Source of the DNA: Pseudomonadota bacterium
Lineage (GTDB): Bacteria > Desulfobacterota > Desulfarculia > Desulfarculales > Desulfarculaceae
Length of the DNA: 64,000 nt
Direction: 5' to 3'
Assembly: GCA_018902755.1 (NCBI GenBank)
Contig: JAHIQI010000069.1
Coordinates: 62,001 to 126,000 of the forward strand
In this document: one piece after another, positions 1-7,309 of the stretch
How positions within the stretch are numbered: the stretch's first letter is position 1
How the letters are laid out: each line of letters starts with the position of its first letter
Position numbers and translations under genes: made by a program
The notes under the pieces: generated by a model
The model's input: the letters and a program-made list of their open reading frames with translations, nothing else
Database searches by the model: none
What the model was told of the DNA's origin: nothing

Positions 1-1248
1 ATGGTGGTGGACGAGGAGCAGCGCTTCGGGGTCAAGGACAAGGAGCGGCTCAAGAAAATGCGCCGCCTGGTGGACGTGCTCACTCTCACCGCCACCCCCA
101 TCCCCCGCACTTTGCAGATGAGCCTGTCGGGGTTGAGGGATCTGAGCGTCATCAACACCCCTCCGGCCGACCGCCAGTCCATCAAGACTTATGTGGCCGC
201 CTTCACCCCCAAGGCCATGGCCCAGGCGGTGGAGCGGGAGATGGCCCGGGAAGGCCAGGTGTTCCTGGTGCACAACCGGGTGCAGGACATCGCCAAGATG
301 GCCACCATGGTGCAGCGCCTGGTGCCCGGGGCGCGGGTGGGGATCGCCCACGGCCAGCTTCCCGAAAAGGAACTGGAGCGGGTGATGATGAGTTTCGTGC
401 GCCGGGAGCTGGACGTGCTGGTGTGCACCACCATCATCGAGTCCGGCCTGGACATCCCCAGCGCCAACACCATCATCATCAACAACGCCGACAAATTCGG
501 CCTGAGCCAGATCTACCAACTCCGGGGCAGGGTGGGGCGCTCGGGACGCCGCGCCTACGCCTATCTTTTCGTGCGCTCGGAGCAAAGCCTCAGCCGCCAG
601 GCGGCCAAGCGGCTCAAGGCGCTCATGGACTTCACCCAACTGGGGGCCGGCTTCGCCATCGCCATGCACGATTTGCAGATTCGCGGGGCGGGCAACATGC
701 TGGGCGAGGCCCAGAGCGGGGTGGCCGCCGAGGTGGGCTACGAATTGTATTTGCGCATGTTGGAAGAAGCCATCGCCCGGCTCAAGGGCGAGGCCCCGCC
801 CGAGGGCCCCGAGCCAGAGCTCAAGCTGGGCCTGCCCGCCCACCTGCCCGAGAGCTACGTGCCCGATCCGGAGGTGCGCCTGAGCCTGTACCGCCGCCTC
901 AGCGGGGTGCGCAAGCCCGAGCAGTTGGAGCAGGTGGTTTCGGAGATGAACGACCGCTTCGGGCCTCCCCCGGCGGCGGCGGGTAACCTTTTGGCCGGGG
1001 TGGAGCTCAAGGTGCTTTTGCGTCACATGCACTCCGACCGCCTGGACCTGTCCAGTGACGGCCTCATGGCCTATTTCACCCAAACCGAGGGCCTAAACCT
1101 GGACCGGCTGTTGGCCATGGCCCAGGAGCAGCCCAACAAAGTGCGGGTGTTCCCGGACGGCCGGGTCAAGCTGACCCTGGCCACGGACCGTCCGCCTTTG
1201 GAGCAGGCCAAGCAATTCTTGCAATACATCAGCCGCGGTGGTAACTAG
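1..1248 (+). CDS. mfd: Transcription-repair coupling factor Mfd, C-terminal part (5' end outside window)
   Basis: C-terminal third of Mfd, the superfamily-2 translocase that removes stalled RNA polymerase from lesions and recruits UvrA. The reading frame is open at the first base, so the gene starts upstream. The visible part begins at the Walker B box (DEEQRFG), followed by the TATPIPRT helicase motif, the RecG-like helicase motifs (GLDIPSANT, QLRGRVGRS) and the TRCF C-terminal domain (residues about 285-390). The full family is about 1,150 residues, so some 700 residues are missing. The next gene starts within 40 bp of the stop, suggesting co-transcription with the two foldase genes. Identification is secure. 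Confidence 0.96.
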   Translation: MVVDEEQRFGVKDKERLKKMRRLVDVLTLTATPIPRTLQMSLSGLRDLSVINTPPADRQSIKTYVAAFTPKAMAQAVEREMAREGQVFLVHNRVQDIAKMATMVQRLVPGARVGIAHGQLPEKELERVMMSFVRRELDVLVCTTIIESGLDIPSANTIIINNADKFGLSQIYQLRGRVGRSGRRAYAYLFVRSEQSLSRQAAKRLKALMDFTQLGAGFAIAMHDLQIRGAGNMLGEAQSGVAAEVGYELYLRMLEEAIARLKGEAPPEGPEPELKLGLPAHLPESYVPDPEVRLSLYRRLSGVRKPEQLEQVVSEMNDRFGPPPAAAGNLLAGVELKVLLRHMHSDRLDLSSDGLMAYFTQTEGLNLDRLLAMAQEQPNKVRVFPDGRVKLTLATDRPPLEQAKQFLQYISRGGN

Positions 1249-1285
1249 AGCCGGTAACATGGCGGGATTAATAACATCCCAGCAG

Positions 1286-2245
1286 ATGGCCGCCCGGCGG
1301 GCTCCCAGGGGTATACTTTGGGCCGTGGGGATTCTGCTGGCTCTGGTCTTGGCCGCCTGCTCATCCAGCGATCCCCAGGGCCCGCCCGCCGTGGCCAGGG
1401 TGGACGGCAAGCCGTTGACTCTGGCAGAATTCAATTCCAGGGCCGCCTTCATGGGGCTGGGTGGAGACCCCGCCCTGCTGGAGCCGGAGCTCAGGCGGGC
1501 GGTGGTGGAAGACCTGGTGGGCCGGGCACTGGTGTTGGCCGAGGCCGAGCGCCAGGGAGTGGTCCTGCTGCCCGAAGAGTTGGAGAAACGCGAGCAATAC
1601 CTGCTCAGCCAACTGGAGCCGGAGGCTTTTCAGCACGACTTGGCCATTCACGGCATCAGTCAGGAGCAGTGGCGGGCCGAGTTGGCCGGTCAATTGCTAA
1701 TGGAAAAAGCCTTGCGCCTGATTCTGCGCCCCAGAATCCGGGTGACGCCCGAGGAGATCGCCACTTATTACCGGGATCACCGCAGCGAGTTTCACCGCCC
1801 GGAGCAGATATTGGCCCAGCACGCGCTTTTGCCCAGCAAGCCCCTGGCCCAGAAGCTGGTGGACGAGGTGCAAAAAGGCATGGATATGAGCCAGGCCGCG
1901 GAGCATATGGGAGCCCCCCTGGCCGCGGGCGGCCAGCCCACCTGGCTGAGCCGGGGGCACATGCCTCCGGGCCTGGAGAAAAAGGTATTCGCCCTGAAGC
2001 CGGGCCAACTGGCCGGGCCCTTGCCCAGCCCCTATGGTTTTCACGTGGTGCGGGTGAAGGCCAAGCGCCCGGCGGTGGTGCTCAGCCTGACCCAGGCCGC
2101 CCCGGCGATACAAAAGAACTTGGTGGCTCAAAAGCAGGAGGCCCTGGCCATATCCCTGCTGGAGGAGCTGAAGGCCAAATCCGATATAATCTATGACCAG
2201 CAGTTCCTGGAAAAAGGCCGGCTGGCCCCTGCAAGGAGTAAATAA
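1286..2245 (+). CDS. Lipoprotein with PpiC/SurA-type peptidyl-prolyl isomerase domain
   Basis: Predicted periplasmic lipoprotein foldase. With the ATG at 1286 the protein starts MAARRAPRG, followed by a hydrophobic stretch and the lipobox LAAC near residue 25, a classic signal peptidase II site. In-frame alternatives at 1238 (GTG) and 1259 (ATG) only lengthen the n-region; none has a good ribosome site. A SurA-like N-terminal helical domain is followed by one parvulin rotamase domain (about residues 170-270, with GQLAGPLPSPYGFHVVRV). The stop overlaps the next start by one base (TAATG), so it is translationally coupled to the second foldase. It probably assists outer-membrane protein biogenesis; the substrate is unknown. 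Confidence 0.85.
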   Translation: MAARRAPRGILWAVGILLALVLAACSSSDPQGPPAVARVDGKPLTLAEFNSRAAFMGLGGDPALLEPELRRAVVEDLVGRALVLAEAERQGVVLLPEELEKREQYLLSQLEPEAFQHDLAIHGISQEQWRAELAGQLLMEKALRLILRPRIRVTPEEIATYYRDHRSEFHRPEQILAQHALLPSKPLAQKLVDEVQKGMDMSQAAEHMGAPLAAGGQPTWLSRGHMPPGLEKKVFALKPGQLAGPLPSPYGFHVVRVKAKRPAVVLSLTQAAPAIQKNLVAQKQEALAISLLEELKAKSDIIYDQQFLEKGRLAPARSK

Positions 2246-3225
2246 TGCCGCAGCGTTTCGTGTGTTGCTTCCTCTTGGCGGTTATTTTGGCGCTTCCCAT
2301 GGGGTGGGTCCATGCCGAGGAAGTGGTGGTCAACCGGGTGGTGGCCATCGTTGACGACGAGGTGGTCACATCCTTGGACCTTGACCGGGCCATCCGCCGC
2401 CTGAAGATGGACTTGGCCCGCATGGAGGCCATGCAGCGCGGCGGCGGGGTTCCACCGGCCCAGATTAAGCGCATGGCCCTGGAGCGGATGGTCGACGAAA
2501 AGATCTTCGCCAAGGAAGCCAAGAAGGCCGGGTTGTCGGTCAGCGACGAGGAGCTTGACCACTACATCAACCGCATCAAGCAGTCCAACAAGCTCAGCGA
2601 CGAGGACTTTGTGGCCAGCCTGAGCCGCCAGGGCATGACCCTCAAGGAGTACCGCGACGACCTGCGCCGGGACATCCTCAAGCAGCGCCTGATCAATCAA
2701 GAAGTGAGAAAGAACGTGGTTATCAGCGATGCCGAGGTGGAGCAGTACTACAAAGCGCACTACGACCAGTTCCAGAACATGGACGAGGTCAACATGATGG
2801 CCATCTTTTTGAAGGTGGACCCTCAAGCCGGCCTGACCGCCGAAAACGCGGTGCGCCAACAAGCCGAGAATATCCTGCAAAATATCAAGGGCGGCGGTGA
2901 CTTCTCCAAGCTGGCCCAGCAATACTCCCAAGGACCGGGAGCGGAGCGGGGCGGCCGGCTGGGGCCGGTGAAAGCCGACGACCTTTTGCCCAGCATGCGC
3001 CAGGCCCTGGGCGAGCTGAAGCCAGGTCAGGTAAGCGAAGTATTACAAATCCCTCAAGGATTTGTTATCATGAAACTAATCGACCGAAGCGGGAGCAAGG
3101 AGCTGGCCCTGGCAGAGGTTAAAGAGCAAATCAGAGACAAGCTAGCTCAACAAAAGACCGAAACGCGCTTCAAGGAATGGATGAAGCAACTGCGTTCGGA
3201 AAACTACGTCAAGATCATCGACTAA
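2245..3225 (+). CDS. SurA-like periplasmic peptidyl-prolyl cis-trans isomerase
   Basis: Secreted chaperone/isomerase of the SurA family. It has an N-terminal signal peptide (cleavage near AEE, residue 25), a SurA N-terminal domain (about residues 28-165, with the typical LxLDRAI and MVDEKIFAKEAKK segments), one parvulin domain (about residues 175-275; GGRLGPVKADDL and PQGFVIMKLI) and a C-terminal helix. E. coli SurA has two parvulin domains; this one has one, as in many deltaproteobacterial homologues. An AAGGAG site precedes the ATG. Two successive foldase genes behind mfd suggest duplication followed by divergence, one copy lipid-anchored and one soluble. Confidence 0.88.
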   Translation: MPQRFVCCFLLAVILALPMGWVHAEEVVVNRVVAIVDDEVVTSLDLDRAIRRLKMDLARMEAMQRGGGVPPAQIKRMALERMVDEKIFAKEAKKAGLSVSDEELDHYINRIKQSNKLSDEDFVASLSRQGMTLKEYRDDLRRDILKQRLINQEVRKNVVISDAEVEQYYKAHYDQFQNMDEVNMMAIFLKVDPQAGLTAENAVRQQAENILQNIKGGGDFSKLAQQYSQGPGAERGGRLGPVKADDLLPSMRQALGELKPGQVSEVLQIPQGFVIMKLIDRSGSKELALAEVKEQIRDKLAQQKTETRFKEWMKQLRSENYVKIID

Positions 3226-3296
3226 ACCGAGGCAAGGCCAAGTTAGGCGATCGCCTGAGATAGTTGAGCCCAACTCGACAAGCCCGGCGGGGGAAA

Positions 3297-3494
3297 ATGC
3301 GAAAAAAAGCTGGACTGGTGTTGGCCCTGATCGGATTTGTGTTCCTGGGCCTCACTGTGCCCATTTTTGGCTTCGTGGTGGACCAAGCCTGGAGTCAGGG
3401 CAATATGATGGCCAGTGTCTCTTTTGTTTTTTTGGTTGGCATCACCGGAGTGGTGCTCATGCTGGTGGGGTGGAGCCTTATCAGGCGCAAGTAA
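3297..3494 (+). CDS. Small two-helix membrane protein
   Basis: A 65-residue protein with a basic start (MRKKAG) and two predicted transmembrane helices (about residues 6-26 and 40-60) ending in a positively charged tail (IRRK). The GGCGGGGGAA ribosome site directly upstream supports the ATG at 3297 over the in-frame ATG at 3264. No family was recognised. It lies 71 bp after the SurA-like gene in the same direction and may be the last gene of that unit. Confidence 0.6.
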   Translation: MRKKAGLVLALIGFVFLGLTVPIFGFVVDQAWSQGNMMASVSFVFLVGITGVVLMLVGWSLIRRK

Positions 3495-3881
3495 AATTTG
3501 TTTGGGGGCCTTTCGCAGCGTTTGGCCTGCGTTTTGCAAATACATGAAGCTAGGATGCGCGCCCGAGTGCGTCACTTTCCCTAGAGGGGCAGGCAGGGAG
3601 GGTGATAAACAAAGGCGCGCTCCTTTTTTTATTGTATATGTCAAAAATGACATATCTCTATATTTCAAGTGGTTCAGTGATTTTAATACATTGGCCGCAG
3701 GTGTTTTACATGGCGCAACTTGCAAATAAAGATGGTAGCCGAAGTTTTTGGAAACCAAGCACACCAAAAGGTATAAGGTAATATAGCCCGATTTAAATCG
3801 GGCTATATTACCTTAAAGTGAAGATCGATGGACTTTAGGTAATAAATGCCCGAAATATTGCCGATAGGTGGTATTGGGAAA
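3495..3881. other. Gene-free stretch with two palindromes
   Basis: No convincing coding region. The stretch becomes AT-rich after about 3620 and holds an 8-4-8 inverted repeat at 3636-3655 (ATATGTCA, AAAA, TGACATAT) and a perfect 42-bp palindrome at 3774-3815 (separate entry). The downstream gene is the end of a convergent kinase/regulator operon, so both palindromes lie between two 3' ends. Confidence 0.7.
3774..3815. repeat. Perfect 42-bp palindrome
   Basis: Each 21-base arm is the exact reverse complement of the other, with no loop (centre ATTTAAAT; inner part CCCGATTTAAATCGGG; outer part TAAGGTAATATAG). It lies in the convergent space between the small membrane protein gene and the receiver gene. 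Its RNA would be a strong hairpin from either strand, but no T-tract follows on either side, so it is not a textbook rho-independent terminator. It could also be a protein-binding or cruciform-forming site. Confidence 0.9.
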
Positions 3882-4259
3882 TTATGGTAGTAATTTGTAT
3901 ACGTTGCCTAACAGTTTGTCTAGCCCTTCCATTTTATCCATAAATTCGGAAGCGCCGGCCTGTTTGCACAAAACCGGCATGCGCGGGTCGCCGTGGGCGC
4001 TGATCACCAAAACCGGCGGGTGAGGGTGATCCGAACCCATCTCGCCCAGTTCGCAGCAAAGGTCCAGGCCGTTGCCGTCGGGCAGGCGCACGTCCAGGAT
4101 GACCAAGTCGGGCTGGCGTTTGGTTCTCTGCCACCAGGTGCGGGCCTGTCCCCGGCTGCGGCACAACACCACTTCCATGCCTTCGCCGCCCAAGACGTCT
4201 CCATACAATGCGGCGATGTCCTTGTCGTCTTCCACCAGAAGTATCAAAGGGCGTTTCAA
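3882..4259 (-). CDS. Stand-alone response regulator receiver protein
   Basis: A 125-residue CheY-like receiver with no output domain. The acidic pocket is visible (VEDDKD near residue 10), the phosphoacceptor Asp lies in VILDVRLPDGNG (about residue 55), the switch Ser is in VISAHG, and the conserved Lys is in EFMDKMEG. The usual Pro after that Lys is Met, a mild departure from the family. It overlaps the preceding kinase gene by 4 bp and is its obvious partner. With no DNA-binding domain it probably acts through protein contacts or as a phosphate relay. Confidence 0.88.
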   Translation of the reverse strand: MKRPLILLVEDDKDIAALYGDVLGGEGMEVVLCRSRGQARTWWQRTKRQPDLVILDVRLPDGNGLDLCCELGEMGSDHPHPPVLVISAHGDPRMPVLCKQAGASEFMDKMEGLDKLLGNVYKLLP

Positions 4260-5719
4260 GTAGCTGCCTCCAAGGTGACGGTAAAGGTGGTTCCCACGCC
4301 CGGTTCACTCTCCACCCTTATGTCTCCATTGTGCAGCTTTACTATCTCTTGCACCAAGCTCAATCCGATGCCCAGCCCCTCTAAACGGCCGGTGCCGCTC
4401 AGATCGGCCCGGTAGAAGCGGTTGAAGATGACCGCCATGTGCTCCCGGTCAATGCCCACCCCCGAGTCGGCCACCTTGAGCACCACGTTTTTGGCGTCGC
4501 CGCGCAGGTCCAGGCGAACCTCGCCGTTCTCCTTGTTGTACTTCAACGCGTTGACCAGCAGATTGTCCACCAGTTGCACCAGCTTGCCGTGGTTGCCCAT
4601 CACCCGGACCGCTTGCCCCGGCAGGCGGCTCACATCCAGCGTGACCCTTCGCTCGGCGGCGGCGGCCTGGAGATTTTCGGCCGAGGTGCGCACCAGAGAG
4701 GCCAGGTCCACCGGCTCCAGGGAGTACTGCTCCTTGGAATGGCTCAGGCGGGCCAGGTCCAACAGGTTGTTGATTTGGGTCTCCAGTTTGCTCAGGTTGC
4801 GCCAACAGATCTCCAGGTAGTTTTGGCCCTGGTCGCCCGAGGCCTTGCCCTGGCGCAGCAGCTGCAAAAATCCCTTCAGGGAGACCAGGGGGGTCTTGAG
4901 CTCGTGGCTCAGGGTGGTGAGGAATTCGTCCTTCAGCTCTTCCACGCTTTTTATCTCCTCCAGGGCCTTTTCCAGGGCCGTGGACTTTTGCAGCAACTCG
5001 CTGTACAGGGCGTCGCGCAGGGTCACGTCGCGCAAAATTGCACCCAGAACCCACGGCTGGCCCCCTGGGCCACCTTCCAGGGAAATGCTGGCCTCCACCC
5101 TGATGATACCGCCGGGCCCTCTGATTTGTCCGGTTATCAACTCGCCGCCCTCGCTGAGCGCCCGGTCCCAGCCCTTGTCCAGCTTTACGAAGCGCTCCAC
5201 CGGCTGCCCCAGCACCTCGTCCTTGAGCAGGCCCAGGGTGCGGCAAAAGGCGGTGTTGGCGTCCAGGATGCGTTGACCGGCCGGGGCCAGGGAAAGGAAC
5301 ATGTCCGGCGCGGCGTCGAAAAAGCGGCGGTAAAGGTTCAGGTAGTCCAGTAGGGCCTCGTGCATCACCTGGATGGCCAGTGAAAGCCGCCCCATGTCCT
5401 GCAAACCCTGGGGGGCGTCCGGCAGGGGAGAGGGCTCGCCCAGGGCCATGGAGTGGCAGGCCTCCACCATGACGTCTATCTGCTTGTCCAGGCGGCGGCG
5501 CAGGATTATCCAACCCACCAGGGTGCCCATGACCGCGGCTAGGCCCAACCCCCGAAGGAACAGGGTCCAGCCCAACCATTGCCGCCAGGTGAGGTCCTGG
5601 GGAGAGCGCTGCCAGGCCAGCAGATCCAGGTACCCGCCCACGAAGGCCCAGGCCAGACAGATCACGGCCACCGCAACGATAAGCCAGGCCCAAAATTTGG
5701 AAATGTTGTTTGTGTGCAT
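4256..5719 (-). CDS. Membrane sensor histidine kinase with PAS domain
   Basis: A 487-residue sensor kinase. Two transmembrane helices (about residues 9-30 and 52-73) flank a short periplasmic loop; a HAMP-like linker, a PAS domain (about 130-240), a HisKA domain with the phosphoacceptor in LSHELKTP (His272) and a HATPase domain (N box NLLVNALKYN, G1 VADSGVGI, G2 GLGIGLSL) follow. The ATG is preceded by AAGGTGG at 9 bases, which favours this start. The stop overlaps the receiver gene, giving a two-gene operon divergent from glgA. The signal sensed is not deducible. Confidence 0.9.
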   Translation of the reverse strand: MHTNNISKFWAWLIVAVAVICLAWAFVGGYLDLLAWQRSPQDLTWRQWLGWTLFLRGLGLAAVMGTLVGWIILRRRLDKQIDVMVEACHSMALGEPSPLPDAPQGLQDMGRLSLAIQVMHEALLDYLNLYRRFFDAAPDMFLSLAPAGQRILDANTAFCRTLGLLKDEVLGQPVERFVKLDKGWDRALSEGGELITGQIRGPGGIIRVEASISLEGGPGGQPWVLGAILRDVTLRDALYSELLQKSTALEKALEEIKSVEELKDEFLTTLSHELKTPLVSLKGFLQLLRQGKASGDQGQNYLEICWRNLSKLETQINNLLDLARLSHSKEQYSLEPVDLASLVRTSAENLQAAAAERRVTLDVSRLPGQAVRVMGNHGKLVQLVDNLLVNALKYNKENGEVRLDLRGDAKNVVLKVADSGVGIDREHMAVIFNRFYRADLSGTGRLEGLGIGLSLVQEIVKLHNGDIRVESEPGVGTTFTVTLEAAT

Positions 5720-5839
5720 AAGTTGGCCCCACCTTAGCGCCGCCGGGCGGAAGGTGTCAACGCGCCGCCACCTTGTTTGCTGTTGTTTTGTCGCGGCCTA
5801 GGTCATGATATATTTTAGCTACAACCGGAGAGATTGGTA

Positions 5840-7306
5840 ATGCACGTTCTGTTTCTGGCTCCAGAGGTTTGGCCCTTCAAACGCGTAGGGGGCCTGGCCG
5901 AGGTCGCCCACGATCTCCCCCGCGCCCTGGCCGCCTTGGGGCACACCGTGGGAGTGGTTACGCCCAAGCCCCGTTTGCGCCCGGAACTGGAGCAAGACCT
6001 TGAGCGCCTGGATGTGGTGCTGGAGGTTCCGGTTTCCTGGAAACGCCACATGGCCGAAGTATACCGGCACCGGGATGCCTCCGGGGTAGAGGTGTACCTC
6101 ATCGGCCACGAGCACCTGTTTGACCGCGAGGGGCTCTACGGCAACGCCTACGGCGATTATGAGGACAACGCCGAGCGCTTCATCTTCTACGCCCGCTCCT
6201 GCCTGGAACTGGCCCGCGCCATGGGATGGCGGGTGGACGTGTTCCACGCCAACGACTGGACCACCGGTCTGGTGCCGGTGTATTTGCGCACCCTCTACGC
6301 CGAGGATCCCCAACTTAAAACCAGCGCCTCGCTGATGACCGTGCACAACCTGGGCAACCAGGGCCAGTTCTGGCACTACGACATGCCGCTCACCGGTCTG
6401 GGGTGGGAGTACTTCACCCCAGAGGCCCTTGAATTCTACGGGCAGATAAATTTCCTGAAGGGCGGTTTGGTGTTCGCGGACATGATCTCCACCGTGTCCC
6501 ACACCTATTCCCAAGAGATTCTCACCCCCGAGTTGGGGCACGGCCTGGAGGGGGTGCTCAGGGCCCGGTGCGACCGCCTGACCGCCGTGGTCAACGGCAT
6601 CGACTACGAGCTGTGGAACCCGGCCACCGACGGCCGCTTGGCGGCCAATTACAGCCCGGACAACGTGGCCCCCAAGGCCCTATGCCGCAAGGCCCTCATG
6701 GAGCTTTACGGCCTGAACGACGACGGGGGGCGGCCCCTGGTGGCCGTGGTGGGCCGCCTGGAAGACCGCAAGGGCCTGGACCTGATCACCGCGTCCATGG
6801 AGCGCTTTTTTGAGATGGGGCTAAACCTGGTGGTCATGGGCTACGGCGAGGACCACTACCACGTGGCCCTGAATGAACTGGCTCAGCGCTATCCCGGCCG
6901 GCTGGGCGTGACCATAGGCTTTGACATAGACCTGGCCCACCGCATCATGGCCGGGGTGGACATACTCCTGGTGCCCAGCCGCTACGAGCCCTGCGGCATC
7001 CACCAGATGCAGGCCCTGCGCTACGGCGCGGTGCCGGTGGTGCGCGACACCGGCGGCTTGGCCGACACGGTGGTGGACCACCAGCCGGAAGGCGATGGCA
7101 CCGGCTTCAAGTTCGGGCCCTTCACCATAGAGGCCATGCTTGAGTCCCTGATTCGGGCCAAGGAGGTCTACGCCCAGCCCGCGCAATGGCAAGGCTTGAT
7201 GCAACGGGGCATGGCCCAGGACTTCTCCTGGCAGGCGGCGGCGCCACGCTACGTTCAGATATATCAAAAGGCCCTGGATTTGGCGGGCCAGAGGCAGAGG
7301 GCCTAA
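5840..7306 (+). CDS. glgA: Glycogen/starch synthase (GT5)
   Basis: Family GT5 glycogen synthase transferring glucose from an ADP- or UDP-activated donor to a growing alpha-1,4-glucan. It has a starch-synthase catalytic domain (residues 1-240) and a GT1 domain (about 290-470) with the donor-site run SRYEPCGIHQMQALRYGAVP and the following GGLADTV. The N-terminal loop reads FKRVGGL where most enzymes have KTGGL, so the donor-phosphate Lys position is Arg with a Lys beside it. The ATG at 5840 follows GGAGAG at a good distance; a TTG two codons upstream is less likely. A TATATT box at 5809-5814 may be its promoter -10. Length is normal. Confidence 0.92.
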   Translation: MHVLFLAPEVWPFKRVGGLAEVAHDLPRALAALGHTVGVVTPKPRLRPELEQDLERLDVVLEVPVSWKRHMAEVYRHRDASGVEVYLIGHEHLFDREGLYGNAYGDYEDNAERFIFYARSCLELARAMGWRVDVFHANDWTTGLVPVYLRTLYAEDPQLKTSASLMTVHNLGNQGQFWHYDMPLTGLGWEYFTPEALEFYGQINFLKGGLVFADMISTVSHTYSQEILTPELGHGLEGVLRARCDRLTAVVNGIDYELWNPATDGRLAANYSPDNVAPKALCRKALMELYGLNDDGGRPLVAVVGRLEDRKGLDLITASMERFFEMGLNLVVMGYGEDHYHVALNELAQRYPGRLGVTIGFDIDLAHRIMAGVDILLVPSRYEPCGIHQMQALRYGAVPVVRDTGGLADTVVDHQPEGDGTGFKFGPFTIEAMLESLIRAKEVYAQPAQWQGLMQRGMAQDFSWQAAAPRYVQIYQKALDLAGQRQRA

Positions 7307-7309
7307 GCC

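Noticed and set aside
5731..5760. Promoter for the kinase/receiver operon (TTGACA at 5755-5760 with TAAGGT)
   Set aside because: The TAAGGT element is better explained as the ribosome site of the kinase gene, and the transcript would start almost at the ATG.
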